DNA from: Hymenobacter montanus | GTDB taxonomy: Bacteria > Bacteroidota > Bacteroidia > Cytophagales > Hymenobacteraceae | Length of the DNA: 64,000 bases | Direction: 5' to 3' | Assembly: GCF_014699115.1 (NCBI RefSeq) | Contig: NZ_JACXAD010000012.1 | Coordinates: 62,001 to 126,000, forward strand | Part shown: positions 52,214-61,147 of the stretch, piece after piece | Numbering within the stretch: the stretch's first letter is position 1 | How the letters are laid out: every line of letters begins with the position of its first letter | Program-made: the position numbers and the translations under genes | The notes under the pieces: generated by a model | The model's input: the letters and a program-made list of their open reading frames with translations, nothing else | Database searches by the model: none | Told to the model about the DNA's origin: nothing

Positions 52214-53890
52214 ATGAAAAATACCGCTACTCTGTTATTCGCCGCGCTGCTGAGCGGCGGGCCGGCCCTGGCGCAGGGCCCCTGCGCACCGCTGCCTGCC
52301 AACCACATTAGCCGGTTTACCTCAGTGCTGCCTTCTACGCAGCCGCAGGACCTGCGTATCCCGTCCACCCATACCTTCCAACTGCTGCTGCAGAGTGGAA
52401 TGCCCTACTCCACGGCCGCTGATGGCTTGGTAAAAGAGTCCTTCGACTTCACCGGCTACGTGTCGGCGGGCCCGGGCGGTGCTGGTGGTTACTTGTCCAT
52501 CAACCACGAGGGCTCGTCGGCCGCCACGTCCGGCGTAAGCATGCTGGGGCTGAACTTCAACGCCACCACCAAGCTGTGGAACGTGACGGCTAAAAACCCG
52601 GTGAACTTCGGGCCCGTGGTGGGCACTTACAATAACTGCTCGGGTAGCGTAACTCCTTGGAGTACTGTGATAACCTGCGAGGAAAATACTCCGACGGCGC
52701 CCACCGACAGCAATGGCGACGGCTACCTGGATTTCGGGTGGACCGTGGAGGTAGACCCGGTTACGCGCACGGTAAAGGACCAGAACGGCGATGGCACGCC
52801 CGATAAGCTCTGGCGCATGGGCCGTTTCAAGCACGAGAACGTAGTGGTCGCTGCCGACCGCCGCACCGTATACGAAGGCGCCGATGAAGGCTCGAACAGC
52901 TACGTGTATAAGTACGTGGCCAACACGGCTGGCCAACTCGGCACCGGCACCCTGTACGTATTGGTGCTGGCCGGCCCCATCGGTACGGCTACCACGGGCA
53001 CCTGGGTGCTGGTGCCCAACACCACGGCCACCGAGTGCAACACCACGACAACCCTGGCCACTGCTTTGGGGGCCACTAATTTCAATGGGGTGGAGGACAT
53101 CGAAATCAGCCCGCTAACCGGCCAGGTTTACTTCACGGCCAAGGGCCCCGGCACGACGTACCGCTTCACCGACTCCGGTCCCACCGGTACCACCATTAGC
53201 GGCTTCGAGGTCTTCGTGGGCAACTCGCCCGGTGTTGCCAACCGGACGTACCCCATCAACTACGGAACCGGTACCATCAACGAGCCCTGGGGCACCGGCA
53301 ACGATAACCTCACTTTCGACTCGCAGGGCAACCTCTACGTGTTGCAGGATGGTGGGCGCAACCACGTGTGGCTGGTGAAGCCCTGCCACACCCAGGCCGC
53401 TCCCGCCGTAGAAGTCTTCGCCGTAACCCCCGCCGGCAGCGAGCCCACGGGCATGACCTTCTCGCCCGACGAGCAGTTCATGTTTATCTCCATCCAGCAC
53501 CCCAGCACTACCAACACGCTGGCTACGCTGGACGCCGCTGGGCAATCGGTAGTATTCAATAAGTCGTCGGCCCTCGTCATCGCCCGCAAAGGCATCCTGG
53601 GCACGGCCCTGAGCACGACGAGCGGCAAAACCGAGCTAGCCCGCGCCGACGTGTACCCGAATCCGGTACCCGGCGCCGAGCTGACCATCGCGCTGACCCA
53701 CGGCCGCCGGGAGGCCGCTACGTTGCAGGTATTCAATTCCATCGGGGCCCGCGTGCTGGAGCAGTCGGTAGTGCTGAACGCGGGCGTAAACACCCTGCCG
53801 GTGCCCGTCGGCAAGCTGCCCGGCGGCCCCTACAATCTGGTGATTAAGACGGCTACCACCACCACCAATCGTTCCTTCATCAAGCAGTAG
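52214..53890 (+). CDS. PhoX-like (DUF839) secreted protein with T9SS sorting domain
   Basis: About 558 residues from the ATG at 52214. A signal peptide (1-21, 'LLFAALLSGGPALAQ') is followed by a PhoX/DUF839 beta-propeller ('GYLSINHEGSSAATSG', 'TVITCEENTPTAPTDSNGDG', 'RFKHENVVVAADRRTVYEG', 'TYRFTDSG', 'EPTGMTFSPDEQFMFISIQH'). PhoX enzymes are calcium/iron-dependent alkaline phosphatases. The last about 75 residues are a type A sorting domain ('ADVYPNPVPGAEL ... GARVLEQ'), so it is exported by the type IX system. It overlaps the next gene by one base. Confidence 0.87.
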   Translation: MKNTATLLFAALLSGGPALAQGPCAPLPANHISRFTSVLPSTQPQDLRIPSTHTFQLLLQSGMPYSTAADGLVKESFDFTGYVSAGPGGAGGYLSINHEGSSAATSGVSMLGLNFNATTKLWNVTAKNPVNFGPVVGTYNNCSGSVTPWSTVITCEENTPTAPTDSNGDGYLDFGWTVEVDPVTRTVKDQNGDGTPDKLWRMGRFKHENVVVAADRRTVYEGADEGSNSYVYKYVANTAGQLGTGTLYVLVLAGPIGTATTGTWVLVPNTTATECNTTTTLATALGATNFNGVEDIEISPLTGQVYFTAKGPGTTYRFTDSGPTGTTISGFEVFVGNSPGVANRTYPINYGTGTINEPWGTGNDNLTFDSQGNLYVLQDGGRNHVWLVKPCHTQAAPAVEVFAVTPAGSEPTGMTFSPDEQFMFISIQHPSTTNTLATLDAAGQSVVFNKSSALVIARKGILGTALSTTSGKTELARADVYPNPVPGAELTIALTHGRREAATLQVFNSIGARVLEQSVVLNAGVNTLPVPVGKLPGGPYNLVIKTATTTTNRSFIKQ

Positions 53891-54819
53891 TGCGCCGAAG
53901 CTCCCTTTCCTTGCTTCTGATCCTAAGTGTTGCCCTGCAAGCTCTGCAGGGCAACACATGTTTGGCGCAGGCTACTTCTGGTGGCCCGCCGGCCGCTTTT
54001 ACCCTGGCCGAGGCCTTGCGCCGGCCCGCGGGAATCCGGGAGTTGAACCTGCGCGGCCAAGGCCTGGAGCAGCTGCCGCCCAGCGTGGTCCAACTGCCGC
54101 GGCTGCGGCAGCTGTTAGTTCACGAAAACCACCTGCGCCACCTGCCTGAGGAAGTAACCCGGCTCGACAGCCTGCGGGTGCTGTTTGCGAACAAGAACGC
54201 CCTGCTGGATTTGCCGCCCACCCTGGGCCAGCTGCGCCGGCTGCGGCAGCTGCAAGTCGACCAGAACCTGCTGGCCGAGCTCCCGCCCAGCATCGGTGGG
54301 CTCGACAGCCTGGGCTTCCTGCTGGTCGCCCACAACAACCTCGCCTCCCTGCCCGAGCAGCTGGGCCAGCTAAGCCGCCTCGAATATTTCGACGGGTCGT
54401 ACAATCAACTGCTCTACCTGCCCGCCTCGCTCGGGCAGTTGCGCGCGCTGCGCTACGTGTACCTGAACGACAACAAGCTCCAGCGCCTGCCCGACGGGCT
54501 CGGCGCGCTGGGCCGCCTGCAAGAGCTGAACCTGGCTAACAACCAGCTGGAGGCCCTGCCCGAGAGCTTGGGCGGTTGCCAGCAGCTGCGCATGCTCACC
54601 GTGTCGGGCAACCAATTGCGGACGCTGCCCAAGAGCCTGGGCCGGTTGCGTAAGTTAGAGATACTGATTGCCAACGACAACCAGTTGCGGGCCCTGCCCA
54701 GGAGCCTGGGCCGGCTCAAGCACCTGAAAACCGTTATCGTGAAGCGCAACGCCTTTACGCCCGAAGCCCGCCGCCGGGCCGAAGCCGCGCTGCCGGGGAC
54801 CAAATTTTATTTTCAATAG
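53890..54819 (+). CDS. Secreted leucine-rich repeat protein
   Basis: A 309-residue protein with a signal peptide (residues about 1-27) and about ten leucine-rich repeats of 23 residues with the pattern L-x-x-L-P-x-x-L-G-x-L-x-x-L-x-x-L-x-x-x-x-N, as in the bacterial LRR ('plant-like', Leu-Pro) class. It starts with GTG overlapping the PhoX-like stop and is followed two bases later by the peroxidase gene, so the three form an operon. It could be a surface binding protein. Confidence 0.85.
   Translation: MRRSSLSLLLILSVALQALQGNTCLAQATSGGPPAAFTLAEALRRPAGIRELNLRGQGLEQLPPSVVQLPRLRQLLVHENHLRHLPEEVTRLDSLRVLFANKNALLDLPPTLGQLRRLRQLQVDQNLLAELPPSIGGLDSLGFLLVAHNNLASLPEQLGQLSRLEYFDGSYNQLLYLPASLGQLRALRYVYLNDNKLQRLPDGLGALGRLQELNLANNQLEALPESLGGCQQLRMLTVSGNQLRTLPKSLGRLRKLEILIANDNQLRALPRSLGRLKHLKTVIVKRNAFTPEARRRAEAALPGTKFYFQ
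53927..53957 (+). promoter_or_regulatory. Perfect hairpin inside the LRR signal-peptide codons
   Basis: GTGTTGCCCTGCA and TGCAGGGCAACAC are perfect 13-base inverse arms with a 5-base loop. There is no T-run, so it is not a simple terminator. It lies 37 bases after the GTG start, where it could lower translation of the LRR gene or stabilise the upstream message. Confidence 0.6.
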
Positions 54820-54821
54820 CC

Positions 54822-56651
54822 ATGCGCCTGGGCCTCGTTCGTTTCCGCTCCCTGCGCCGCTCGGGCCAACTGCTGCTGTTGCTGCTTGCGGGGGCCTTGT
54901 TCTCGTTTGCCGTGCTGCTGCCCACGCCCGCCGAGCAGGTGAAGAACTACTACGATGCCCGCCTGCAGCGGCTGCACGCCGCCCTGACGCACTTTCAGGA
55001 GCTGGCCTACCAGGCCGATAGCCCGGCGCTGCGGGCGCAGTTGGCCACCTGCCGCGACGAGTACAAGCGCCTGGAGTTCGCCATTGAATACCACTATCCA
55101 CACGTAGCCCAGCGCCTCAACGGCGCCGCACTGCCCGAAACCGAGGCCGGCGAGCCGGGCGAGGTCATCCCACCCACTGGCTTCCAGGTACTGGAGGAGC
55201 ACGTGTACGCCACCCCGACCACCCCCGCCACCCGCGAGCTGATCCACCAGGAACTTGACAACCTGCTCTCGCAGGTGCGCGCGCTGGAGCAGCAGGCCCC
55301 AACCCTGGCTTTTACCGATGCCGAAGTGTTCGACGCCCTGCGGCTGAACTTGTACCGACTGGCCGCCAAGGGCATTTCGGGGTTTGACTCGCCGGCGGCC
55401 CACGCGGCGCTGCCCGAGGCCGCCATCACCCTGCAAGCCACCCGCGACGTGCTGACCCTGTACGAGGTGCCGGCTCCGCTCACGGGGCCCCTCCGCCGCG
55501 GGGTCGCCGCCCTGACGGCGCCCGGCCAGACGTTCGATGGCTTCGACCGGGCCGCCTTCCTGCGCCGCTACTTCAACCCCGCGCTGGCCGCCCTGCGGCA
55601 GGCCCAGGCTGAGCGGGGCATCGCGCCACTAACGGCCCGGCGCGCCGTGCGAGCCGGGGCCGCCAGCTTCTTCGAGGCCAATGCCTTCGACGCCGCGTTT
55701 TTCGCGCCCGCCGATGCCGCCCCGCCCACGCCGGCCGTGCTGGCTCTGGGTGCGGCCTTGTTTCAGGAGCCTCTGCTCTCGGGACGGGGAGGGCGCTCCT
55801 GCGCCAGTTGCCACGTGCCCAGTCGTGCCTACACCGACGGCCTGCGCGTGAATACCTCCCTGGTGACCGGTACCGCGCTCGAGCGCAACACGCCCACGCT
55901 GCTTAACGCCGCCCTGCAGCCCGACCAGTTCTACGACGGCCGGGTCCACTTCCTCGAAGACCAGGTGCACGCCGTGGTGTCGAACAAGTCGGAGATGGGC
56001 GGGCAGCTGAGTCAGGCGCCGGCCCTGCTGCGCAAGCGGAGTACCTACGTCCGGCTGTTTGCCCAGGCTTTTGCCACGGAGCGCCAGCCCGTGACCGAGC
56101 GTAATATTCGCCGCTCGGTGGCGGCCTACGTGCGCGCGCTGGTAAGCCTCAACAGCCGCTTCGACCAGTTTCTGCGCGGCGACTCTACTGTGCTTAGCGC
56201 GCAGGAAGTGCGGGGCTTTAACCTGTTTATGGGCAAGGCCCAGTGTGGTACCTGCCACTACCTGCCGCTGTTCAACGGCACGGTGCCACCGCTTTACGAC
56301 AAGACCGAAAGCGAAGTGCTGGGCGTGCCGGCTACCCCCGATACCTTGCATCCCGTGCTGGACGCTGACCAGGGCAAGTACCTGCTCCACGGCATTGCCC
56401 ATCAGCAATATGCCTTCAAAACACCCACCGTGCGCAACGCGGCCCTCACCGCGCCCTACATGCACAACGGCGTGTACCAGACCCTGGAGGAAGTGCTCGA
56501 CTTCTACAATCGCGGCGGCGGTTTGGGCCTGGGCCTGGTCGTGCCCACCCAAACCCTGGCCGAGGACCGCCTGCACCTGAGCAAGGCCGAGCAACAGGCC
56601 ATCATCGCTTTCATCAAGTCCTTGAACGACCTGCCAGCAGCGGCGTATTAA
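54822..56651 (+). CDS. Di-heme cytochrome c peroxidase/MauG family protein with helical N-terminal domain
   Basis: A 609-residue exported protein: an N-terminal signal or anchor (residues about 15-35), a helical domain of about 230 residues ('YKRLEFAIEYHYP', 'PTGFQVLEEHVYA'; this resembles an imelysin-like fold), then the peroxidase part with two heme sites, 'CASCHVPS' (about 327) and 'CGTCHYLP' (about 477). 'FYDGRVHFLEDQVHAVV' and 'NKSEMGGQL' are typical of the family. It reduces peroxide or oxidises a partner in the periplasm. Third gene of the PhoX/LRR operon. Confidence 0.87.
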   Translation: MRLGLVRFRSLRRSGQLLLLLLAGALFSFAVLLPTPAEQVKNYYDARLQRLHAALTHFQELAYQADSPALRAQLATCRDEYKRLEFAIEYHYPHVAQRLNGAALPETEAGEPGEVIPPTGFQVLEEHVYATPTTPATRELIHQELDNLLSQVRALEQQAPTLAFTDAEVFDALRLNLYRLAAKGISGFDSPAAHAALPEAAITLQATRDVLTLYEVPAPLTGPLRRGVAALTAPGQTFDGFDRAAFLRRYFNPALAALRQAQAERGIAPLTARRAVRAGAASFFEANAFDAAFFAPADAAPPTPAVLALGAALFQEPLLSGRGGRSCASCHVPSRAYTDGLRVNTSLVTGTALERNTPTLLNAALQPDQFYDGRVHFLEDQVHAVVSNKSEMGGQLSQAPALLRKRSTYVRLFAQAFATERQPVTERNIRRSVAAYVRALVSLNSRFDQFLRGDSTVLSAQEVRGFNLFMGKAQCGTCHYLPLFNGTVPPLYDKTESEVLGVPATPDTLHPVLDADQGKYLLHGIAHQQYAFKTPTVRNAALTAPYMHNGVYQTLEEVLDFYNRGGGLGLGLVVPTQTLAEDRLHLSKAEQQAIIAFIKSLNDLPAAAY

Positions 56652-56686
56652 GGCGTATTCACCATTTACTTGCCGGCTACTGTGGG

Positions 56687-58582
56687 CTACACCAGCTCCT
56701 CCCAGCGCTTGGTTTGGGCGGCTAATTCTTTCTTCACCGCTTCAAATTTCAGCGTAGCGTCTTTCAGTTGGGCGGCATTGGCGTAAGTGGCCGAATCGGC
56801 CAGCTGCGCTTCGTAGAGGGCCAGCTCTTTCTCCAGGGCCGTGATGCGGGTTTCAACTTCGGCTAATTCCCGGGCCGCTTTTTTAGCGTCGTGGCCGTGG
56901 TCGTTTGCCAACACTTTCGGCTGCTCCGCGGCTGGCTTGGGAGCTACCGTGGGATTGAGCAGTCCCGCCTTCTTCGCGGCCTTCTCCCGGTCTTCCTGCC
57001 ACTGCTCGTACTCGGCGTAGGTGCCGGGATACTCCTTCAGCTGATAGTCTTCGATGTACCAGATTTTGGTGGCCACGTTCTCCACGAAGAAACGGTCGTG
57101 GCTGATGACGATGAACGTGCCCTGGTACTGTTCCAGTGCCTGAATCAGAATGTTGACCGACACCATGTCGAGGTGGTTGGTTGGTTCGTCGAGCAGCAGG
57201 AAGTTGGCTTCCGAGATCAGGGTTTTGGCCAGGGCCACGCGGCTTTTCTCGCCCCCGCTCAGCACCTTGATCTTCTTGAATACCTCCTCGCCCGTGAACA
57301 GGAAGGAGCCCAACACCGAGCGCAGCTCCATCTCGTTGCGCTTCGAGCCGGCTTCGTTCATCTCCTGAATGATTTCGTTTTCCAGCGTGAGCGACTCCAA
57401 CTGGTGCTGGGCGTAGAACGACATAATGACGTTGTGGCCCAGCTGGTGCTTGCCGGCCGTGGGAGCTTCGGTGCCCGCCACCAGGCGCATGAGCGTCGAC
57501 TTACCCTTGCCGTTGGCCCCGATGAGGGCAATTTTGTCGCCCCGCTCGATGTGCACGTGGGTGTCGCGGAAAATCAGCTTCTGGTCGTACTTCTTCAGCA
57601 CGTGCTCCATGCGCAGGATGTGCCGGCCGGGCTCCACCTTGAACTGGAACTTCATGTTGATCTTGGCCGCGTCCTGGGCCACGTCGTCGATGCGCTCGAG
57701 CTTGTCGAGCATCTTTACGCGGCTCTGGGCCTGCTTGGCCTTGCTGGCCTTGGCCTTGAAGCGCTCGATGAAGCGCTCGGCCTGGCGGATTTGCGACTGC
57801 TGATTCTCGAAAGCTCCTTTCTGAATGGCGTTGCGCTCCTCCTTTTCTTCGAGGTAGTAGGAGTAGTTGCCGGCGTAGGGCACCAGCTTGCCACCCGTGA
57901 CTTCGACGGTGGTGTTGGTGGTGCGGTCCAGGAATTCCCGGTCGTGCGACACGATAATAACGGCGCCCTCGTAGTCGGCCAGGTAGTTTTCGATCCACTT
58001 GATGCTGGGCAGGTCCAAGTGGTTGGTGGGTTCGTCGAGCAGCAGCAGCGACGGCTGCTGCAGCAGAATTTTGGCCAGCATCACGCGCATGCGCCAGCCG
58101 CCCGAGAACGTTTTCAGGGGCTTGGCCAGCTCCTCGGTGGTGAAGCCCAGCCCTTCGAGAATTTCCTCGGCGCGGGCCTGCATGGTGTAGCCGCCCAGGG
58201 CCTCGAACCGCTCCTGCATGCTGGCCAGCTTGTCGACCAAGTCGTCGGAGTAATCGGTTTCGAACTGGAGCAGGATGTCGTCAATCTTTTTCTGCAACTC
58301 CAGGGCTTCCTCGAAGGCCTGCATGGCCACGTGCAGGATGCTCTCGTGCGTGTCGTAGCTCAGTAGGTCCTGATTGAGGAAGCCGAGGGTCACGTCTTTG
58401 CTCATCGAAATCGAGCCGCCATCGGCCTTGTATTCGCCCACCAGCAGGCGCAGCAGCGTCGATTTGCCGGTGCCGTTGAGGCCAATGAGGCCAATTTTAT
58501 CTTTGGGCTTGATGTGCAGGTTGGCTCCGTCGTACAGCGTGCGGGAACCAAAGTGGAAGTCGAGGTCGGAAATGGAAATCAT
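56687..58582 (-). CDS. ABC-F family ATPase (Uup/EttA-like)
   Basis: About 631 residues from the ATG at 58582 (eight codons inside the longest frame). Two ABC domains: Walker A 'GLNGTGKST' (about residue 36) and 'GANGKGKST' (about 355), signatures 'FSGGWRMRV' and 'LSGGEKSRV', Walker B 'LLLLDEPTNHLD' and 'LLLDEPTNHLD'. A charged linker and a C-terminal coiled coil (about 550-631) are as in Uup. No membrane domain. Such proteins act on ribosomes or in DNA/translation stress. Confidence 0.92.
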   Translation of the reverse strand: MISISDLDFHFGSRTLYDGANLHIKPKDKIGLIGLNGTGKSTLLRLLVGEYKADGGSISMSKDVTLGFLNQDLLSYDTHESILHVAMQAFEEALELQKKIDDILLQFETDYSDDLVDKLASMQERFEALGGYTMQARAEEILEGLGFTTEELAKPLKTFSGGWRMRVMLAKILLQQPSLLLLDEPTNHLDLPSIKWIENYLADYEGAVIIVSHDREFLDRTTNTTVEVTGGKLVPYAGNYSYYLEEKEERNAIQKGAFENQQSQIRQAERFIERFKAKASKAKQAQSRVKMLDKLERIDDVAQDAAKINMKFQFKVEPGRHILRMEHVLKKYDQKLIFRDTHVHIERGDKIALIGANGKGKSTLMRLVAGTEAPTAGKHQLGHNVIMSFYAQHQLESLTLENEIIQEMNEAGSKRNEMELRSVLGSFLFTGEEVFKKIKVLSGGEKSRVALAKTLISEANFLLLDEPTNHLDMVSVNILIQALEQYQGTFIVISHDRFFVENVATKIWYIEDYQLKEYPGTYAEYEQWQEDREKAAKKAGLLNPTVAPKPAAEQPKVLANDHGHDAKKAARELAEVETRITALEKELALYEAQLADSATYANAAQLKDATLKFEAVKKELAAQTKRWEELV

Positions 58583-58603
58583 GTAAGCAGCGGTATAGCA
58601 GGG

Positions 58604-58611
58604 CAAAGGTA
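58604..58611 (-). promoter_or_regulatory. -7 box TACCTTTG (minus strand) for the ABC-F gene
   Basis: An exact TAnnTTTG match 22 bases upstream of the ATG at 58582. Confidence 0.6.
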
Positions 58612-59095
58612 CGGCTTGCGTGGTTGGCCCCGCTGCCGGAAAACACCTTCGGCAGCTTAATACTTCCCTGAGAGTAAATAAAAAGCCCGGGGCAGGTCGT
58701 TTTTAGTCAGGCGTCGTCGCGGTCGACCGAGCGTGTTTGAGCCCGGGCTCGCTTCCTTCATTCAGTTAGCGGAGCTTCCGGGCCCGCTTTAGTGCCCGCC
58801 TTGTCGAACAGGCAGCTCACGATGCCCCGGTGCCAGCGTGTGAATACCATAGAGCACTTGCCGGCGGAGCCTGGCGTCCGCCCGAAGCTGCCGCTGCGGG
58901 GTGCTCATCGTAGATAACCACCGCCTTCAACCTGGGGTAGTTGAGGGGAGGCTTTTTTATCGCGGCTACGCAACTTGTTGAGCAGAATCAGCTGCCGGCC
59001 CTAATCCCGCGCAGGACAATCCCTCGATTAATTACGTCTGGTACGCCATTCGAGCCAACTGCGTCGGGTATTCGCCTCGCTTAGGTCCTGCTTCT
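58612..59095. other. Intergenic region, no gene seen
   Basis: About 480 bases between divergent genes. No coding frame or known element was recognised; GC-rich inverted words near 58685 and 58742 (AGCCCGGG) may form a weak stem. Confidence 0.35.
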
Positions 59096-59103
59096 TACTT
59101 TTG
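59096..59103 (+). promoter_or_regulatory. -7 box TACTTTTG
   Basis: An exact TAnnTTTG match four bases before the ATG at 59108; the predicted transcript start coincides with the start codon. Confidence 0.6.
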
Positions 59104-59107
59104 AACC

Positions 59108-59665
59108 ATGCTTCCACCTGTATCTTCCGACTCGGTTGGCGCTGGCCTGCTGGCCGCGTTCCGCCAAAACTTTCAGGCTTATAAAGTGCTGGCTGAACGT
59201 GCTTTGTCTCAGGTGTCCGATGCGGAGTGGCTGTACGTGCCCGCGCCCGGCAGCAACAGCGCCGCCGTTATCGTGCAGCATCTGGTCGGTAACCTGCGCT
59301 CCCGCTTCACCGATTTCCTGACCTCCGACGGCGAAAAAGCTACCCGCCAGCGCGACCAAGAGTTTGAAGAGCCCCGCACACCCGAAGCCATCCCGGCGCT
59401 TCGGCAAGAGTGGGAAGCGGCCTGGGCCGTGCTGTTCGCGCTACTCGACGAGTTGCGGCCCGAAGACTTGCTGCGCACTGTCACCATTCGGGGCGAGGCC
59501 CACACGGTGCTGGCGGCCGTGCAGCGCCAAGTGGCGCACTACGCCTATCACGCCGGGCAGTTGGTGCAGCTGGCTAAGATTATACGGGCGGCGGAATTTC
59601 AGTCCTTGAGCATCCCGCGCGGGCAGAGCGAGCAGTTCAACCAGAAAATGGCCGGTCCGCGCTGA
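59108..59665 (+). CDS. DinB/DUF1572-family protein
   Basis: A 185-residue four-helix metal-binding protein. The His triad is in 'VIVQHLVGNL' (about residue 60) and 'VAHYAYHAGQLVQLAK' (about 140-155), typical of DUF1572. Enzymatic role unknown. It ends two bases before the 2H phosphoesterase gene, so the two are co-transcribed. Confidence 0.85.
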   Translation: MLPPVSSDSVGAGLLAAFRQNFQAYKVLAERALSQVSDAEWLYVPAPGSNSAAVIVQHLVGNLRSRFTDFLTSDGEKATRQRDQEFEEPRTPEAIPALRQEWEAAWAVLFALLDELRPEDLLRTVTIRGEAHTVLAAVQRQVAHYAYHAGQLVQLAKIIRAAEFQSLSIPRGQSEQFNQKMAGPR

Positions 59666-59667
59666 CC

Positions 59668-60300
59668 ATGGAAAACTCCGCTAGCCGGCCTCTCATCTGG
59701 GCGGGCGAGGCCACCATCCACCTCGAAGCCGCCAACGAGCGTATCAGCCCCATGCTTGCCATTACCTCCCTGCTCAGTGCGCCCCACGCCGCGCACATTA
59801 ACAGCATTATTAAGAGTCTGGAAGAAAAATTCGGCATCGATGACGTCCAGGCCACTCTCGACCCGCACTTGACTTACCAGCTCGCCGGGGTAAGAAAGCT
59901 GAGCGCGTTAAAGAGTGTGCTGGCTGAGGTAGCGGCCAGCACGGAGCCATTCCCGGCCTTTACCACCGGCTTGGGGGTGTTCCCGGGCGAGCGCCCCGTC
60001 ATCTATATCCCCGTGCTGCGCTCCAATGCGCTCAATGCCCTGCACGAGCGCATTCTGGCCGCGACGGCGCCCTTGTGCGTGGCCACTGATAAGTTCAGCA
60101 CCCCCGATTGCTGGCTGCCGCACATTTCCCTGGCCCTGCACGACACCACTCCCGACTTACTGGGCCCCGTGCTTCGCCACCTGAATGAGGAAACGTATAA
60201 CCTGGAAATAACCATCGACAACCTCGCCATTTTGCGCCAGGAAGGCGACTTGTTCGTGCGGGAAGAGGTATTCAGGCTGAAGGAAAAGGTGATGGGGTGA
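59668..60300 (+). CDS. 2H phosphoesterase (2'-5' RNA ligase-like) protein
   Basis: Up to 210 residues; an ATG at 59752 gives a form starting 'MLAITSLLSAPHAAHINSII', closer to usual family length. The two H-x-T/S motifs are 'DPHLTYQLAG' and 'WLPHISLALHD', spaced as in LigT/2H enzymes that act on cyclic phosphodiesters or 2'-5' RNA bonds. Substrate unknown. Confidence 0.82.
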   Translation: MENSASRPLIWAGEATIHLEAANERISPMLAITSLLSAPHAAHINSIIKSLEEKFGIDDVQATLDPHLTYQLAGVRKLSALKSVLAEVAASTEPFPAFTTGLGVFPGERPVIYIPVLRSNALNALHERILAATAPLCVATDKFSTPDCWLPHISLALHDTTPDLLGPVLRHLNEETYNLEITIDNLAILRQEGDLFVREEVFRLKEKVMG

Positions 60301-60514
60301 GAACGAACCTCATGCTGACTGGAGCCAAGGCATAACGACCACCTCGTTAAACCTCCCGTGCCCCCTGTCGGGTCGTGTCCGGCAGGGCCGGCCCTACTGG
60401 GTACGACTCTGGTTCGCTTCAGGCGCGAAGCCCCAGCAGAGAGGGGAGCCTGGCGAAGCGAGCGCGATATACGATACCTCGGCTCCGTTCGGCATGGCTG
60501 CCGCCTTCAGCAGC

Positions 60515-61147
60515 TCACACCGTGGGCGGGATTTGCGTGCCCTGGTCCAGTGACTGCCACAGGTACTTGCAGGCCAGGGAGCGGTAGGGCCGCCAGCTTT
60601 CGGCAATGGCGAGCATGCGCTTTTGCAGGGCCCGGCCGGTTTCCTCCAGGCCGTAGAGCTTGCGCATAGCGTTCTGCACGCCCAGGTCGCCCTCGGAAAA
60701 TACGTCGGGCTGGTCCAGGGCAAACATCTGCAGCATTTGGGCCGTCCAGCGCCCCACGCCCCGAATGGCGGTTAGGTGCTGGGTGAACGCTTCTTCCGAC
60801 AGACTGCTGAGGTGCGCGTAGTCGAGCAGGCCCCGCTCGTTGTACTCGGCAATGGCTTTGAGGTAGCCTACTTTCTGGCGCGAGAGGCCCGCCGTCCGGA
60901 TGAGGTCTTCGTCCATGGTCAGCACCTCGCGCGGCTCGGGGTAACCTTCGGGCGGAAACAAGCCCTGAAACCGCTTCCAGATGGCCGCCGCCGCTTTGGT
61001 CGAAATCTGCTGGCTGACGATGGCGCGCAGCAGCGACAGGTACAAATCTTCGTGGGGCCGCGGGGGGATGTCCCGGCCGCGGGCAATAACGGCGCCCAGG
61101 ATGGGGTCGGCGGCGGAAAGGTGCTGAATGGCAGCTTGGTTACTCAT
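60515..61147 (-). CDS. DNA-3-methyladenine glycosylase II (AlkA-like, HhH-GPD)
   Basis: About 210 residues from the ATG at 61147, which overlaps the stop of the phosphatase gene. The helix-hairpin-helix is 'LTAIRGVGRWTAQMLQMFAL', followed by the catalytic Asp in 'FSEGDLGVQNAM'. The N-terminal 'LLRAIVSQQISTKAA' is also typical. It removes alkylated bases in base-excision repair. The compact size fits the bacterial/archaeal short AlkA form. Confidence 0.9.
   Translation of the reverse strand: MSNQAAIQHLSAADPILGAVIARGRDIPPRPHEDLYLSLLRAIVSQQISTKAAAAIWKRFQGLFPPEGYPEPREVLTMDEDLIRTAGLSRQKVGYLKAIAEYNERGLLDYAHLSSLSEEAFTQHLTAIRGVGRWTAQMLQMFALDQPDVFSEGDLGVQNAMRKLYGLEETGRALQKRMLAIAESWRPYRSLACKYLWQSLDQGTQIPPTV

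Noticed and set aside
56891..58366. 491-codon open frame on the plus strand
   Set aside because: It is antisense to the ABC-F ATPase and is rich in Val, Leu, Gln and His from reversed host codons.
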